64,000 nucleotides of DNA from Emticicia sp031378345. Lineage in GTDB: Bacteria; Bacteroidota; Bacteroidia; Cytophagales; Spirosomataceae. The notes below the pieces were generated by a model. That model did not search any database, had not been told where the DNA came from, and saw nothing but the letters and a program-made list of their open reading frames with translations. Each line of letters begins with the position of its first letter. Position 1 is the stretch's first letter. The stretch is from contig JANNDY010000034.1 in NCBI GenBank assembly GCA_031378345.1, positions 1 to 64,000 on the forward strand. The letters run 5' to 3'. Positions 1 to 8,243 of the stretch are shown piece by piece. Both the position numbers and the translations under genes were made by a program.

Positions 1-65
1 ATCCGTACTTGGAGTACCCCTAAGTCAAGATAACCTAAAAGTTGCTCGAAAAACTTTGAATCCAT
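1..65 (-). CDS. Start of a probable IS transposase (partial)
   Basis: An ORF opens with ATG at 65-63 on the minus strand and stays open to the window edge, giving about 21 residues that start MDSKFFEQLLG. It begins about 75 bp inside the proposed IS terminus, where a transposase start is expected. The short N-terminus with an LLG...V..V pattern would suit an ISL3 transposase, but 21 residues are too few to prove a family. The identity is inferred mainly from position. Confidence 0.35.
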   Translation of the reverse strand, partial: MDSKFFEQLLGYLDLGVLQVR

Positions 66-140
66 CTCAATTTTTTTTAAGATGAAAGCTACAAAGAAAA
101 CTTTAAAATTGTACTAAAAACCCAAATTAACGATAGAACC
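1..140 (-). mobile_element. End of an ISL3-like insertion sequence, cut by the window edge
   Basis: Read on the minus strand, the sialidase frame is followed from position 140 by GGTTCTATCGTTAATTTGGG. This resembles the terminal inverted repeats of ISL3-family elements, which begin GGxTCTTxGTxAATTT. Beyond it lies a short non-coding leader and then the first codons of an ORF that runs off the window at position 1. ISL3 elements duplicate 8 bp of target; the 8 bp flanking this end (141-148) would be one copy. The other end is outside the window, so the duplication cannot be confirmed. The family call rests on this one end and is an inference. Confidence 0.6.
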
Positions 141-482
141 AAAAAGAAAAATTCGTCCTTTCGGAAAATTTGGGTCTGAGTTGTCAAAGACTGGAGCTGG
201 GTTTCCTGCTTGCAAATCATTATAATCAACAACGGTGGTCATTGCTCCCCACTTTTTTTCATTATCTGTACTTTTTTTCAAAACGATGTTTATATCACCA
301 AAATCGCCACTTCCTTTAACTCTCCCTTCGGCAAATGCCAACAATTCTCCTTGCCCATTTTTAATAATGGCTGGTATTCTGTACGATTTATGTCCTTCCG
401 TTCCTGAAATATAGACAGGTATTTGTGCCTGTATTTTATGGAAAAAAGTGAGTAAAACTACGAGTGTTAAACAATTTTTCAT
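114..482 (-). pseudogene. Exo-alpha-sialidase (GH33), N-terminal fragment cut by an IS
   Basis: This is the first ~114 codons of a secreted sialidase. A signal peptide (residues 1-19, ending IQAQ) is followed by the sialidase core start: the Arg-containing YRIP motif (residues 34-37), the AFAEGR strand and the GDIN...LKKSTDN region. The native frame ends at RIFLF. The codons after position 141 (GSIVNLGF, then stop) belong to the insertion sequence. A complete GH33 enzyme needs roughly 350 or more residues with several Asp boxes, so this piece lacks most of the propeller and the catalytic Glu/Tyr pair and should be inactive. It starts 3 bp after the epimerase gene and was evidently the last gene of the sialic acid operon. 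A full-length second sialidase lies three genes upstream at 1699-3267. Confidence 0.85.
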
Positions 483-485
483 CGC

Positions 486-1679
486 TTAATTTGAGTTTAA
501 ATATTGTTCTAAAATTTGAACGCAATACCATTCTTGGCGAGGCAAGTGGAATGGGCCCTTGAATAAATTCCCTTTGGCTGTTTGGGCTATGCTACCGTCT
601 CTGTGCAAATACCCAAACCATTCTCCATTCTTTTTATCATGAAAGTGAGCGTAGGCATATTCATGCACAAGTTTGTGCCATTGAGCATATTTTTCATTTC
701 CTGTCATTAAATACGCCAAAAGAGTGGCAATAATGACTTCATTATGTGGCCACCAAAACTTCATATCTTGCCAATATTCTTGCACTGGTTTGTCATAAAC
801 ATCCTTAAAATACAAAATTCCACCATGTTCTTTGTCCCAACCACGCTCCCACATATAGTCGAGCATTTTACAACCTAAGGCTATCAGATGAGGGTCGTTG
901 TTTCTATATTTTGCTTCATGCAGAATAAACCACGCTCCTTCAATGGCATGTCCTGGATTGAGCGTTCTGCCATCAATGTGGTCGATAATGCTTCCGTCAG
1001 GGGCAACTTGCTCCATGACGCACTTTATATCATCTTTCACAAAATCTTTTTCTATTTCCCGAATCCATTTCATAATCCATTCATCACAACGCTCATCGCC
1101 AATGTTTTCACGAATTTGCTGGGCAGTATTTATCATTATCATAGGTACACCTATGCCTTTTGCTGGTCGGGTAGAAGTAAATTTTGGAGGTAATAGACCT
1201 TGTGTTGTGGCATATTCGATACATTTTCCAAAAAGAAATCTTGCTTTTTCGGCTGCTTTTTCATCGCCACTTGCCTTTGAATAAGCTGAATTGGCAATGG
1301 CGGCAAAAGTTTCAGAAAAATAATACCTGCGTTTGCGAATCGGCTTTCCCTCTCTGGTTACATGAAAAAACATCTGCCCATCAGTATCAAAGCAATGATT
1401 ATTCAGAAAATAAATGCCACTTTTTGCTCCTTCCAACCATTCTTGTTTTTGCTCAAAGGTATTATAAAGTGTCGAAAGCATCCAAGCAGCACGCCCTTGA
1501 ATCCAAACGGCTTTATCATCATCGATTAAAGTACCATCTTGGTCTCTCATCAATAAATATCCGCCGTGTTCTTTATCAATACTTCGAGGAAACCAAAATG
1601 GTATGGTATCGTTGAGTAATTGATTTTTATAAAAATTTTGTAATTCTTCTAAGGTTTCTTTTGTATAAGACATTTCCAT
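486..1679 (-). CDS. N-acylglucosamine 2-epimerase (AGE/RnBP family)
   Basis: This 397-residue protein has no signal peptide, so it should be cytoplasmic. It matches the AGE/renin-binding-protein family, an (alpha/alpha)6 barrel that interconverts N-acetylmannosamine and N-acetylglucosamine. Visible family motifs are the N-terminal FWFPRSIDKEHGGY, NPGHAIEGAWF (H244, E247), WWPHNE (H312) and GPFHLPRQEW (H378), which supply the conserved histidines around the active site. In this operon it would take ManNAc released by the lyase and turn it into GlcNAc, the route known from Bacteroides, rather than through ManNAc-6-phosphate. No ManNAc kinase is present in the window. Cellobiose 2-epimerases are a related alternative, but the sialidase/lyase context favours the ManNAc enzyme. 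Confidence 0.88.
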   Translation of the reverse strand: MEMSYTKETLEELQNFYKNQLLNDTIPFWFPRSIDKEHGGYLLMRDQDGTLIDDDKAVWIQGRAAWMLSTLYNTFEQKQEWLEGAKSGIYFLNNHCFDTDGQMFFHVTREGKPIRKRRYYFSETFAAIANSAYSKASGDEKAAEKARFLFGKCIEYATTQGLLPPKFTSTRPAKGIGVPMIMINTAQQIRENIGDERCDEWIMKWIREIEKDFVKDDIKCVMEQVAPDGSIIDHIDGRTLNPGHAIEGAWFILHEAKYRNNDPHLIALGCKMLDYMWERGWDKEHGGILYFKDVYDKPVQEYWQDMKFWWPHNEVIIATLLAYLMTGNEKYAQWHKLVHEYAYAHFHDKKNGEWFGYLHRDGSIAQTAKGNLFKGPFHLPRQEWYCVQILEQYLNSN

Positions 1680-1698
1680 TAATTCATTTGAATTTAAC

Positions 1699-3267
1699 TT
1701 ATCTGATAATAGTATTTACTGGCACCTTTACAAAGTATAAGTCTTTCGTGCCTTCGTATAGAATAGCAATGGTATTTTCATCTACCATCGTTAAACATGA
1801 ATATCCGTAACAAAGCCGTTCATCAATCAATAATTGATTGGTGGGGAGCCATGTTTCGCCTAAATCTAAACTTGCTTTTATAGTGATATTATTTCGACCT
1901 GATGCCGAATTTGGATTACTAAAAAACAAGACATCTTTCAATACTCCTTCTACCTTTACTTTTGCTTTAATCAAACTTCCCATACAAACAGGGTCTGCAA
2001 GTGTGTTGAAAGAAGTAGTATGTTCTGTCCAAGTTGCCCCCAAATTGTTTGTGGTTGCCACACTTCTAAAGCCACCTCTGTTATCTCTCATATTAAGCAT
2101 AAGTGTTCCTGGTGTTGTTTCCACTACTTGACTTTCGGTCGTATTTGATTTTGGACCCAAAGTTTTACCTTTCCATGAAATGCCGTGGTCTTCACTATAA
2201 ATTATGGTTGAAAAAGGAATCTTTGTTTCGTTCCAATATTGTGCAGGAAAAACGAGTCTGCCATCTTGCATAGCAATACCTCTCCCTGGTCCATTAAAGA
2301 AAATACTCCAAGACTGAGTCTTTATTTGTGGCGTAATTGAATTGGGTGCCGACCATGTTTGTCCATCATCAGTGCTACTTACCAAAACAAATTGTCCTGT
2401 TTCATCTGGCGTAAGTCCTGGGCCAGAACCGCCTATAGAGCGATTGCCTTTGCTCCATAAGGCAGCAACGAATATTTTTTTGGTGACTGGGTCAAATAAA
2501 ATCGAAGGGTCGCCAATACCATTGTTTTCATGTGGTGGCCCCATATCCATAATTATTTTCATGGTTTCCCACGTTTTACCACCATCGATACTTCGGCTCA
2601 TACCTACATCAATATTGCTTGGAAGGTCTCCACTACCCGAATAACGAATGTCATAGACCGCAATTAATGTTCCCTTATCAGTTGTGATAATACCTGGAAT
2701 ACGGTAGGTATTGACCCCATCATCACCTGCTTTACGAACGACTTTACCAATAACTTTGATAAAAGCCGCACTCGATTCTTTAATTGGGTATGATTTTTCA
2801 TTAATATCAATAACATCGGTGCAATGGATTTCTATTGTTTTGTTAATCTCTGCATCATTTCTTAGTTGGGTACTCATCCAAAAATAATTATTGCCTGGAT
2901 TTAGCAATAGATTAACTGGAATCTCAAACTCCGTAGAAGTAGGGCTAATAGTAGCAATTAAATTGCTTTCTGAAAAAGCTATCGTATTAGGGAAAAAGAC
3001 ATTGATTTTTTGAATTAAACCAACAGCTTCGGCATTAATTGTACATTTAATTTTTTTAAAATTTACTGCTGATTTCCCTTCAAGGATTGCAATATTTACT
3101 CTTAATTGCGGGTTTGAGTTAAGCCCAGCTATGACTGGATTAGAAGGAAAATAAGTGGTTACTTCAATTTTGTTTTGTTGAATACTGGGCGTCTCTTTTG
3201 TTTGACACCTTCCGTTTACAAATGCAAGAAATAAGTAAATTGATAGAATTAATCTCTTTTTTTTCAT
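1699..3267 (-). CDS. Exo-alpha-sialidase (GH33), secreted, with N-terminal beta domain
   Basis: The enzyme releases terminal sialic acids from glycans. I place the start at the ATG at 3267, giving 522 residues beginning MKKKRLILSIYLFLAF, because this yields a clean signal peptide; the in-frame ATG nine codons upstream lies inside the preceding gene. Residues ~25-175 form an extra beta-sandwich-like domain. The propeller then carries YRIP (188-191, one of the Arg triad) and five Asp boxes, SxDxGxxW-like, at 226-233, 298-305, 358-365, 406-413 and 466-473. An ESQVVE stretch (379-384) supplies the catalytic Glu, and the YGYS region (487-490) a likely nucleophilic Tyr. It sits between the MFS transporter and the epimerase. 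It looks intact and is the only complete sialidase in the window. Confidence 0.9.
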   Translation of the reverse strand: MKKKRLILSIYLFLAFVNGRCQTKETPSIQQNKIEVTTYFPSNPVIAGLNSNPQLRVNIAILEGKSAVNFKKIKCTINAEAVGLIQKINVFFPNTIAFSESNLIATISPTSTEFEIPVNLLLNPGNNYFWMSTQLRNDAEINKTIEIHCTDVIDINEKSYPIKESSAAFIKVIGKVVRKAGDDGVNTYRIPGIITTDKGTLIAVYDIRYSGSGDLPSNIDVGMSRSIDGGKTWETMKIIMDMGPPHENNGIGDPSILFDPVTKKIFVAALWSKGNRSIGGSGPGLTPDETGQFVLVSSTDDGQTWSAPNSITPQIKTQSWSIFFNGPGRGIAMQDGRLVFPAQYWNETKIPFSTIIYSEDHGISWKGKTLGPKSNTTESQVVETTPGTLMLNMRDNRGGFRSVATTNNLGATWTEHTTSFNTLADPVCMGSLIKAKVKVEGVLKDVLFFSNPNSASGRNNITIKASLDLGETWLPTNQLLIDERLCYGYSCLTMVDENTIAILYEGTKDLYFVKVPVNTIIR

Positions 3268-3274
3268 TGTATGT

Positions 3275-4513
3275 TTAAATATCGTTAAAATCATTGACTT
3301 TGGGTCGAAGGAAAGTAAGTTGAATAATCAAAGCAACCAACACTATGCCCGACATCAAGGCAAAGTCTTTTCCGAGATTGCCTTTGTCGGTTGATTTTCC
3401 TAATAAATCAGTGATAAAAGCACCTGCCAAAATGCCTGTCAAATTCATAAAACCGTAGGCAGTGGCTCTGTATTTAGATGAAACAAATTGACAAAGAATA
3501 GGCATATTATTGGAATCGAACATACCAAAGCCAAAGCCAAAACAGAATGCCGCTCCAACTACATGAAACAAAGAAGTACCGAAGCTAATTAATAATAGTG
3601 CTGGTATAGTCAAACCCAAACCAATAGCAGAAGTATAAATTCTGCCTCTAAGGTTTTTTTGTACCCATTTATCTGATAATATTCCACCAACAATTACACC
3701 CAAAAGCGATGAAAGCGAAGTGGTTATCGTAGAAAATGGCCCTGCTTGCACCATATCTAAGTTTAACTTACTTGCAAAAAGCGTCGGCAACCAGTTTTTA
3801 ACACCCCAACCAGGCAAACTCGGAACGGTAAAGTAAAAGAGGATAATCCAAAACGAAATATTGCTAAATAAAACAATCATTCCTTTGTAAAAAGGTGTTT
3901 TTTCGATGAAAATATTTTCGGTTGAATCATCTTTCTCTGAACTTTTACTTTCTCGAAGAAAAAGAATCAATACGAATGAATAGACCATCCCAATGATTCC
4001 GAAAGATTGAAAAGTTGAATTCCAAGAAAATTGTGCCGCAATACTTGCACCAAATCCACCCAAAGCCTGACCCATGTACAAACCTGTCATGTGGATTCCG
4101 ATAGCGAGCGACCTTGTTTTTGATGTATGAAAATCAGCTATTAGTGAAAGCCCAGCAGGAATATACAAGGCTTCACTGATGCCCATGAGAGCCCGTAACC
4201 AGTATAATTGTTCGAAAGTTTTAGCAAAACCCATCGCAAAAGTTACTCCAGACCAAACGAATAAACTACCTACAATTAACCATTTTCGATTCATTCGGTC
4301 GGCAATCATACCTGAAATGGGACTCATAAATCCATAAATCCACAAGAAAATAGCCATTAACCTACCAAAGTTTGCAGCCGTTTGAAGTTCTGCAATATCT
4401 ATCATCATGGTGGGTTTCATTGTAGAAAGCATCTGCCTGTCCATGTAGTTTAATAATGCTACCACCCAAAGCAACGCCACTAAAATCCAAGGATATTTTT
4501 TAGAATTTTTCAT
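3275..4513 (-). CDS. MFS transporter, probable sialic acid permease
   Basis: This is a 412-residue, 12-helix major facilitator protein of the inner membrane. The NYMDRQ motif in the first helix and the motif A loop GMIADRMNRK (about residues 86-95) are typical of the anion:cation symporter branch, which carries hexuronates, sialic acid and related organic acids. Its start codon overlaps the stop of the mutarotase gene as ATGA (4513-4510), so the two are probably translationally coupled. Position between the mutarotase and the sialidase makes N-acetylneuraminate the likely substrate. That specificity is inferred from context; the sequence alone cannot tell it from other sugar-acid porters. Confidence 0.85.
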   Translation of the reverse strand: MKNSKKYPWILVALLWVVALLNYMDRQMLSTMKPTMMIDIAELQTAANFGRLMAIFLWIYGFMSPISGMIADRMNRKWLIVGSLFVWSGVTFAMGFAKTFEQLYWLRALMGISEALYIPAGLSLIADFHTSKTRSLAIGIHMTGLYMGQALGGFGASIAAQFSWNSTFQSFGIIGMVYSFVLILFLRESKSSEKDDSTENIFIEKTPFYKGMIVLFSNISFWIILFYFTVPSLPGWGVKNWLPTLFASKLNLDMVQAGPFSTITTSLSSLLGVIVGGILSDKWVQKNLRGRIYTSAIGLGLTIPALLLISFGTSLFHVVGAAFCFGFGFGMFDSNNMPILCQFVSSKYRATAYGFMNLTGILAGAFITDLLGKSTDKGNLGKDFALMSGIVLVALIIQLTFLRPKVNDFNDI

Positions 4514-5670
4514 TTTATTATTTTGCCTATCAAGATATTTGTCGTTCTGATGCCTGGTTTTATTTCACCAGAAGGGATGAAAATAACATCGCCCCACTTT
4601 ACAAGGTTGGTCGTGACTGGGGTAATCATAGGCATTTCTCCGAATTTTGTCCAACTATTCTTACGAATATCATAGACATAAATATCTTTGCTAAATCCTT
4701 GATGATTTTCTAAAAGTGCAACTTTCTCTTTTTGTAAACTTCTCTTTTCGTTTTCGTCTTTTGATTGAATTATTTTGGCATTATATATTTCTATTTGGGA
4801 AAAGATATTTCCTTTATCTCCCCCAATCAAAAGAATTTTATCTTTTCCAAGAGCTACGCCGACTCCCGCCGAAAGGGCTGGAATTTCTATGTTTCTATCA
4901 GCAATGTTTTTTATTGTTTTCCATTCATTTTTCTTTGGGTCGAATCGAAAGGCTTTGTTTGATAATTTACTTATTCCACTTTCAGTTTTTGCTCTTCCGC
5001 CAAAAAGAAAAAGGGTGTTAGACTGAATAACAGCCACTGAATGAGATAAGGCAAGAGGTAAATCCATCAGTTTTTGCCAAGTTGCCCCACCAGAATTGAC
5101 ATTGAATTGGTAAACAGAACTCAGTGTTCCGGATTTAGTTTCCCCACCTAAAACGAAGATATTATTATCTAAAAATGTAGCAGATGCGTTTGTAATACCA
5201 CATGGCAAATCTGGCATAAAATTGAAATCAACTTCTTGTTTTTCATCATTCCAATTCAAAAGTATCACTTTTGGACTAATCCCATTTTCGTTTTCTCCGC
5301 CAATACAAACGAGTCCTTGGGGTGTACTTACCGTAGCGGCATAAGCCAAATTAAATGGTAATTTATACGTCTTTTTTGCCCAAACGAAGTTTTTGTCATC
5401 TTTTTGAACCACATAAATATCATTGAAATACTTTTTTTGTCCACCTCTCCAAGGAACGCCATCTTCAAAGTTTGAACCGCCCACAATAAGCATCACATCA
5501 TTACTTAGCCCCGATGAAGCACCCGCCAATCCTACTTGTTTTTCTAATCCATCAGCAATTGGTAACTCTGACCAAACTGACCAATTGATTTGTGTTTGCC
5601 TTAACTTTTGCGAGATAGTTTTCAATGATAGAAATATAAGTACGATTATTAGAAGGAATGTACGATTCAT
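4510..5670 (-). CDS. Kelch-type (cyclically permuted) mutarotase, NanM-like
   Basis: This protein of about 386 residues has a signal peptide or anchor (MNRTFLLIIVLIFLSL) followed by a six-bladed Kelch propeller. Repeated Kelch signatures are visible as IVGGSNFEDGVPWRGG, CIGGENENG, VLGGETKSG, LFGGRAKT and LIGGDKGN. The GGSN...PW..GG...Y..D opening matches the cyclically permuted mutarotases related to E. coli NanM, which speed anomer conversion of sialic acid outside the cytoplasm so that uptake and lyase can use it. I choose the ATG at 5670 because it overlaps the lyase stop as ATGA; a longer reading from 5697 would overlap the lyase by 31 bp. The mutarotase role is known for the family and supported by the neighbours. 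Confidence 0.82.
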   Translation of the reverse strand: MNRTFLLIIVLIFLSLKTISQKLRQTQINWSVWSELPIADGLEKQVGLAGASSGLSNDVMLIVGGSNFEDGVPWRGGQKKYFNDIYVVQKDDKNFVWAKKTYKLPFNLAYAATVSTPQGLVCIGGENENGISPKVILLNWNDEKQEVDFNFMPDLPCGITNASATFLDNNIFVLGGETKSGTLSSVYQFNVNSGGATWQKLMDLPLALSHSVAVIQSNTLFLFGGRAKTESGISKLSNKAFRFDPKKNEWKTIKNIADRNIEIPALSAGVGVALGKDKILLIGGDKGNIFSQIEIYNAKIIQSKDENEKRSLQKEKVALLENHQGFSKDIYVYDIRKNSWTKFGEMPMITPVTTNLVKWGDVIFIPSGEIKPGIRTTNILIGKIIK

Positions 5671-6605
5671 GCTATCGAAACGGCTGGTTTTGAACAAAAT
5701 TCTGAAAAATTCAAATCTTTTACGTCATTTTTAAACATTTCAAAATGTGTACTATCCATGTTTTTAACGGGTAATCTGAACTTGCCACAATCCATGTCAA
5801 CCAATTTCATATAGGCTTTTCCAGTGGCAATACCACCGTATTTTCCCAATAAACGAATCATATTAATTGACTTCAATTGAAGTATTTGTGCAGTTGCTAA
5901 GTCGTTATTTTGGAAAGCATTTATCAAACGATGATATAAGGGTGCGGCATAATTGAATGTACTACCCACGGCACCTTTTGCTCCTAAAACTAAGGCAGAA
6001 AGCATATTTTCATCTCGGCCCCAAAGCATATCATAATGATTGTCTTTATAGGCCAAGCATGATTGAAAATCCATAAAATCTTCGTGGGTATATTTGATGC
6101 CTGCAAAATTTGGAATGCTGTTTTCAATGGTTTTTAGTAAATCAAACATAGCAAAATTTACACCTGTCAATACAGGAATATGGTAATAATAGAATGGCAT
6201 TTCAGGAACAATCATAGCCACTTCTTTACAAACTTCTGCCAGCATTTCAATATTGGCAGGTTTGAAATAAAAAGGTGCGGTAAAAGAAATAGCATACAAG
6301 CCAATTTGCTCGGCGAATTGAGCTAAATCTTTACAGTCGGCAAGGCAAGTTCCACCCAAAAATAGCATTATTTTGAAGTCAGCATCGTGGTTGGTACAAT
6401 CTGCCCATGCTTTTGCAACCGCCTTTTTTTCTGGCAAAGTCAATGATACACCTTCACCAGTAGAGCCACAAATAAAAGCACCGTTTACCGCATTTTCTTT
6501 CAAAAACTCATAATAGGCTGGAATCAATGATAAATTCAATGAACCATCTGGATACATAGGTGTAAATGGGGCAGCAATTAGGCCTTCTAAGTGATTTATA
6601 GTCAT
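5667..6605 (-). CDS. nanA: N-acetylneuraminate lyase
   Basis: This class I aldolase of the DHDPS/NAL family cleaves N-acetylneuraminate into ManNAc and pyruvate in the cytoplasm. The likely start is the ATG at 6605 (MTINHLEGLI), giving 312 residues; the ORF extends 18 codons further upstream, but that part is hydrophobic and not family-like. Key residues are the GSTGE loop (47-51), Tyr141 in FYYYHIP and the Schiff-base Lys171 in AGIKYTHEDF, matching Tyr137 and Lys165 of the E. coli enzyme. The stop overlaps the next gene's start (ATGA). Dihydrodipicolinate synthase is the main alternative fold member, but YxIP...G with KYT and the operon context point to the sialic acid lyase. Confidence 0.92.
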   Translation of the reverse strand: MTINHLEGLIAAPFTPMYPDGSLNLSLIPAYYEFLKENAVNGAFICGSTGEGVSLTLPEKKAVAKAWADCTNHDADFKIMLFLGGTCLADCKDLAQFAEQIGLYAISFTAPFYFKPANIEMLAEVCKEVAMIVPEMPFYYYHIPVLTGVNFAMFDLLKTIENSIPNFAGIKYTHEDFMDFQSCLAYKDNHYDMLWGRDENMLSALVLGAKGAVGSTFNYAAPLYHRLINAFQNNDLATAQILQLKSINMIRLLGKYGGIATGKAYMKLVDMDCGKFRLPVKNMDSTHFEMFKNDVKDLNFSEFCSKPAVSIA

Positions 6606-6684
6606 ATTATTAAATCTATGAAGCTGTAAAAATAGTAATTTAAAAAACAAAGCAAGCACAAGGCACTTGCTTTGACTATTTGGT

Positions 6685-8220
6685 TTAAAAGGCTGGATAG
6701 CCGTCGGTCTGCTTTAAAGACCTATTGTTAGTTAATGAATTTCTGTCGATCGGCCAAAGAACCTTATAGGCTTCTGATGACAAAACGGTGGTGTTGGAAA
6801 AGACATAGTTATTACCAAATCTTCTTAAATCATACCATCTTTTACCTTCAAATACAAACTCAAACAAGCGTTCATTTAAAATAGCCTCAGCTGGTTTTGC
6901 ATCAATGCTTTGATTCGGAAAACCGAGTGTTTTTTCATCGTATTTTGTACCAAAAGCTCTTTTTCTTACTAAATTTATTTCGTCGGCTGGGCTTTGACCT
7001 AAGATGATTTTTGCTTCGGCAATCATCAAAAGTAAGTCGGCATAACGATAAATCGGATAATCGTTTGTAATTGACCTCGAACCTGCACTTTGTTCGCCTT
7101 GAAATTTATTGGTAAACGCACCTGCCAATTCAAATTTAGTTCCATTTTTACGAAATGCTGGCTGAATGGAAGCCAATTTTCGGCTATCCAAATCATTGAA
7201 TTTATTGTAGGTTGATGTTTTTACGGGAGCTCTCAGAAGTCCACCCCAGTTGTCGGTCGTAACATTAAATTGTCGTGAGCCATCGAGGTCATAGAAATTG
7301 GCAATTAAGCCTGATTGTGGTACAAAACTACCTGTAACAAATCCCATTGTGGCTTCATTAAGCAAGTAGCGAATAGAAAAAATAATCTCGTTGTTTCCTT
7401 TGTTTGAAGCTGTAAAAACTGAACTATAACTCGGCAATAAAGCTAAACTGGGCACATTGGTTTGAATATCTTTTAAGGCATTTAGTGCCGTTGTGGCATC
7501 AGTTGTTCCGCCTCCTCGATAACTATTCCAAAGAGAAACTTCTGCTTTAAGCATCAATGAGGCTGCTTTTGACCAAAAATATTTTGTATTTCTGAAAGCA
7601 TAATTTGTTCCAAAGCTACTAAGCGATTTTTCGATATCAGCTTTTATTAAAGCCATCACTGCTTCTTCGCTTGATGCTTCTTTGGCTAAATCTGCAATAT
7701 TAATTGATAAAATTGGGTCGGTTTGAATCACTACTTTGCCCCACGACCTCAATAAATGAAAATAGTAATACGCTCTCATGCCGTAAGCCATACCTAAATA
7801 GTAATCTTTGTTGGCTTGGGTAACTACCGTGGATGTACTGAGTTTGTCAATTAAGAGATTGATTTGAACAATATTGCTGTAAAAACCACCAAAATTACTC
7901 ACACCTGTATTGTCTAAATCTAAGGTTTGTAACCACATTCTTTCTACTCCTTGAGTGGCTTCTCCTGTAAAAGTGCCTGGGTTGCCTGGCTCTGTACCAA
8001 AAATATCAGCACGAAGTTCGCCCAATGCTTGAAAACTGGAATTATGGCTTCTAAACCGGGCTTGAATGCCTGAAACAAAAGCATCGAATTGGTCGGCGGT
8101 TTTCCAATAATTTGTATCGCTAATACTGCTAATTGGTGCTAAGTCGAGGTTGGTTGAGCATGAAGTGCCGAATATCGCAACACCTAAGCTCATCAATATA
8201 TTTGTGATTATCTTTTTCAT
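6685..8220 (-). CDS. SusD/RagB-family glycan-binding lipoprotein
   Basis: This 511-residue lipoprotein has a lipobox at FGTSC (Cys21). After it come the SusD-like start (TNLDLAPISSISDTNYWKTADQFDAFVSGI), TPR helices in the middle, and the usual C-terminal block ERLFEFVFEGKRWYDLRRFG followed by LWPIDRN. SusD proteins sit on the outer leaflet and form a lid over the SusC channel. The partner susC lies 23 bp upstream. In this operon the bound ligand is probably sialic acid or a sialylated oligosaccharide, by context only. The gene is intact, unlike its SusC partner. Confidence 0.92.
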   Translation of the reverse strand: MKKIITNILMSLGVAIFGTSCSTNLDLAPISSISDTNYWKTADQFDAFVSGIQARFRSHNSSFQALGELRADIFGTEPGNPGTFTGEATQGVERMWLQTLDLDNTGVSNFGGFYSNIVQINLLIDKLSTSTVVTQANKDYYLGMAYGMRAYYYFHLLRSWGKVVIQTDPILSINIADLAKEASSEEAVMALIKADIEKSLSSFGTNYAFRNTKYFWSKAASLMLKAEVSLWNSYRGGGTTDATTALNALKDIQTNVPSLALLPSYSSVFTASNKGNNEIIFSIRYLLNEATMGFVTGSFVPQSGLIANFYDLDGSRQFNVTTDNWGGLLRAPVKTSTYNKFNDLDSRKLASIQPAFRKNGTKFELAGAFTNKFQGEQSAGSRSITNDYPIYRYADLLLMIAEAKIILGQSPADEINLVRKRAFGTKYDEKTLGFPNQSIDAKPAEAILNERLFEFVFEGKRWYDLRRFGNNYVFSNTTVLSSEAYKVLWPIDRNSLTNNRSLKQTDGYPAF

Positions 8221-8243
8221 GAATGAATTTGTTAAAATAAAGA

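Noticed and set aside
888..1615. Plus-strand ORFs of 101-143 codons opposite the epimerase gene
   Set aside because: They lie wholly inside a clear AGE-family gene, have no family-like features, and arise from the composition of the opposite strand.
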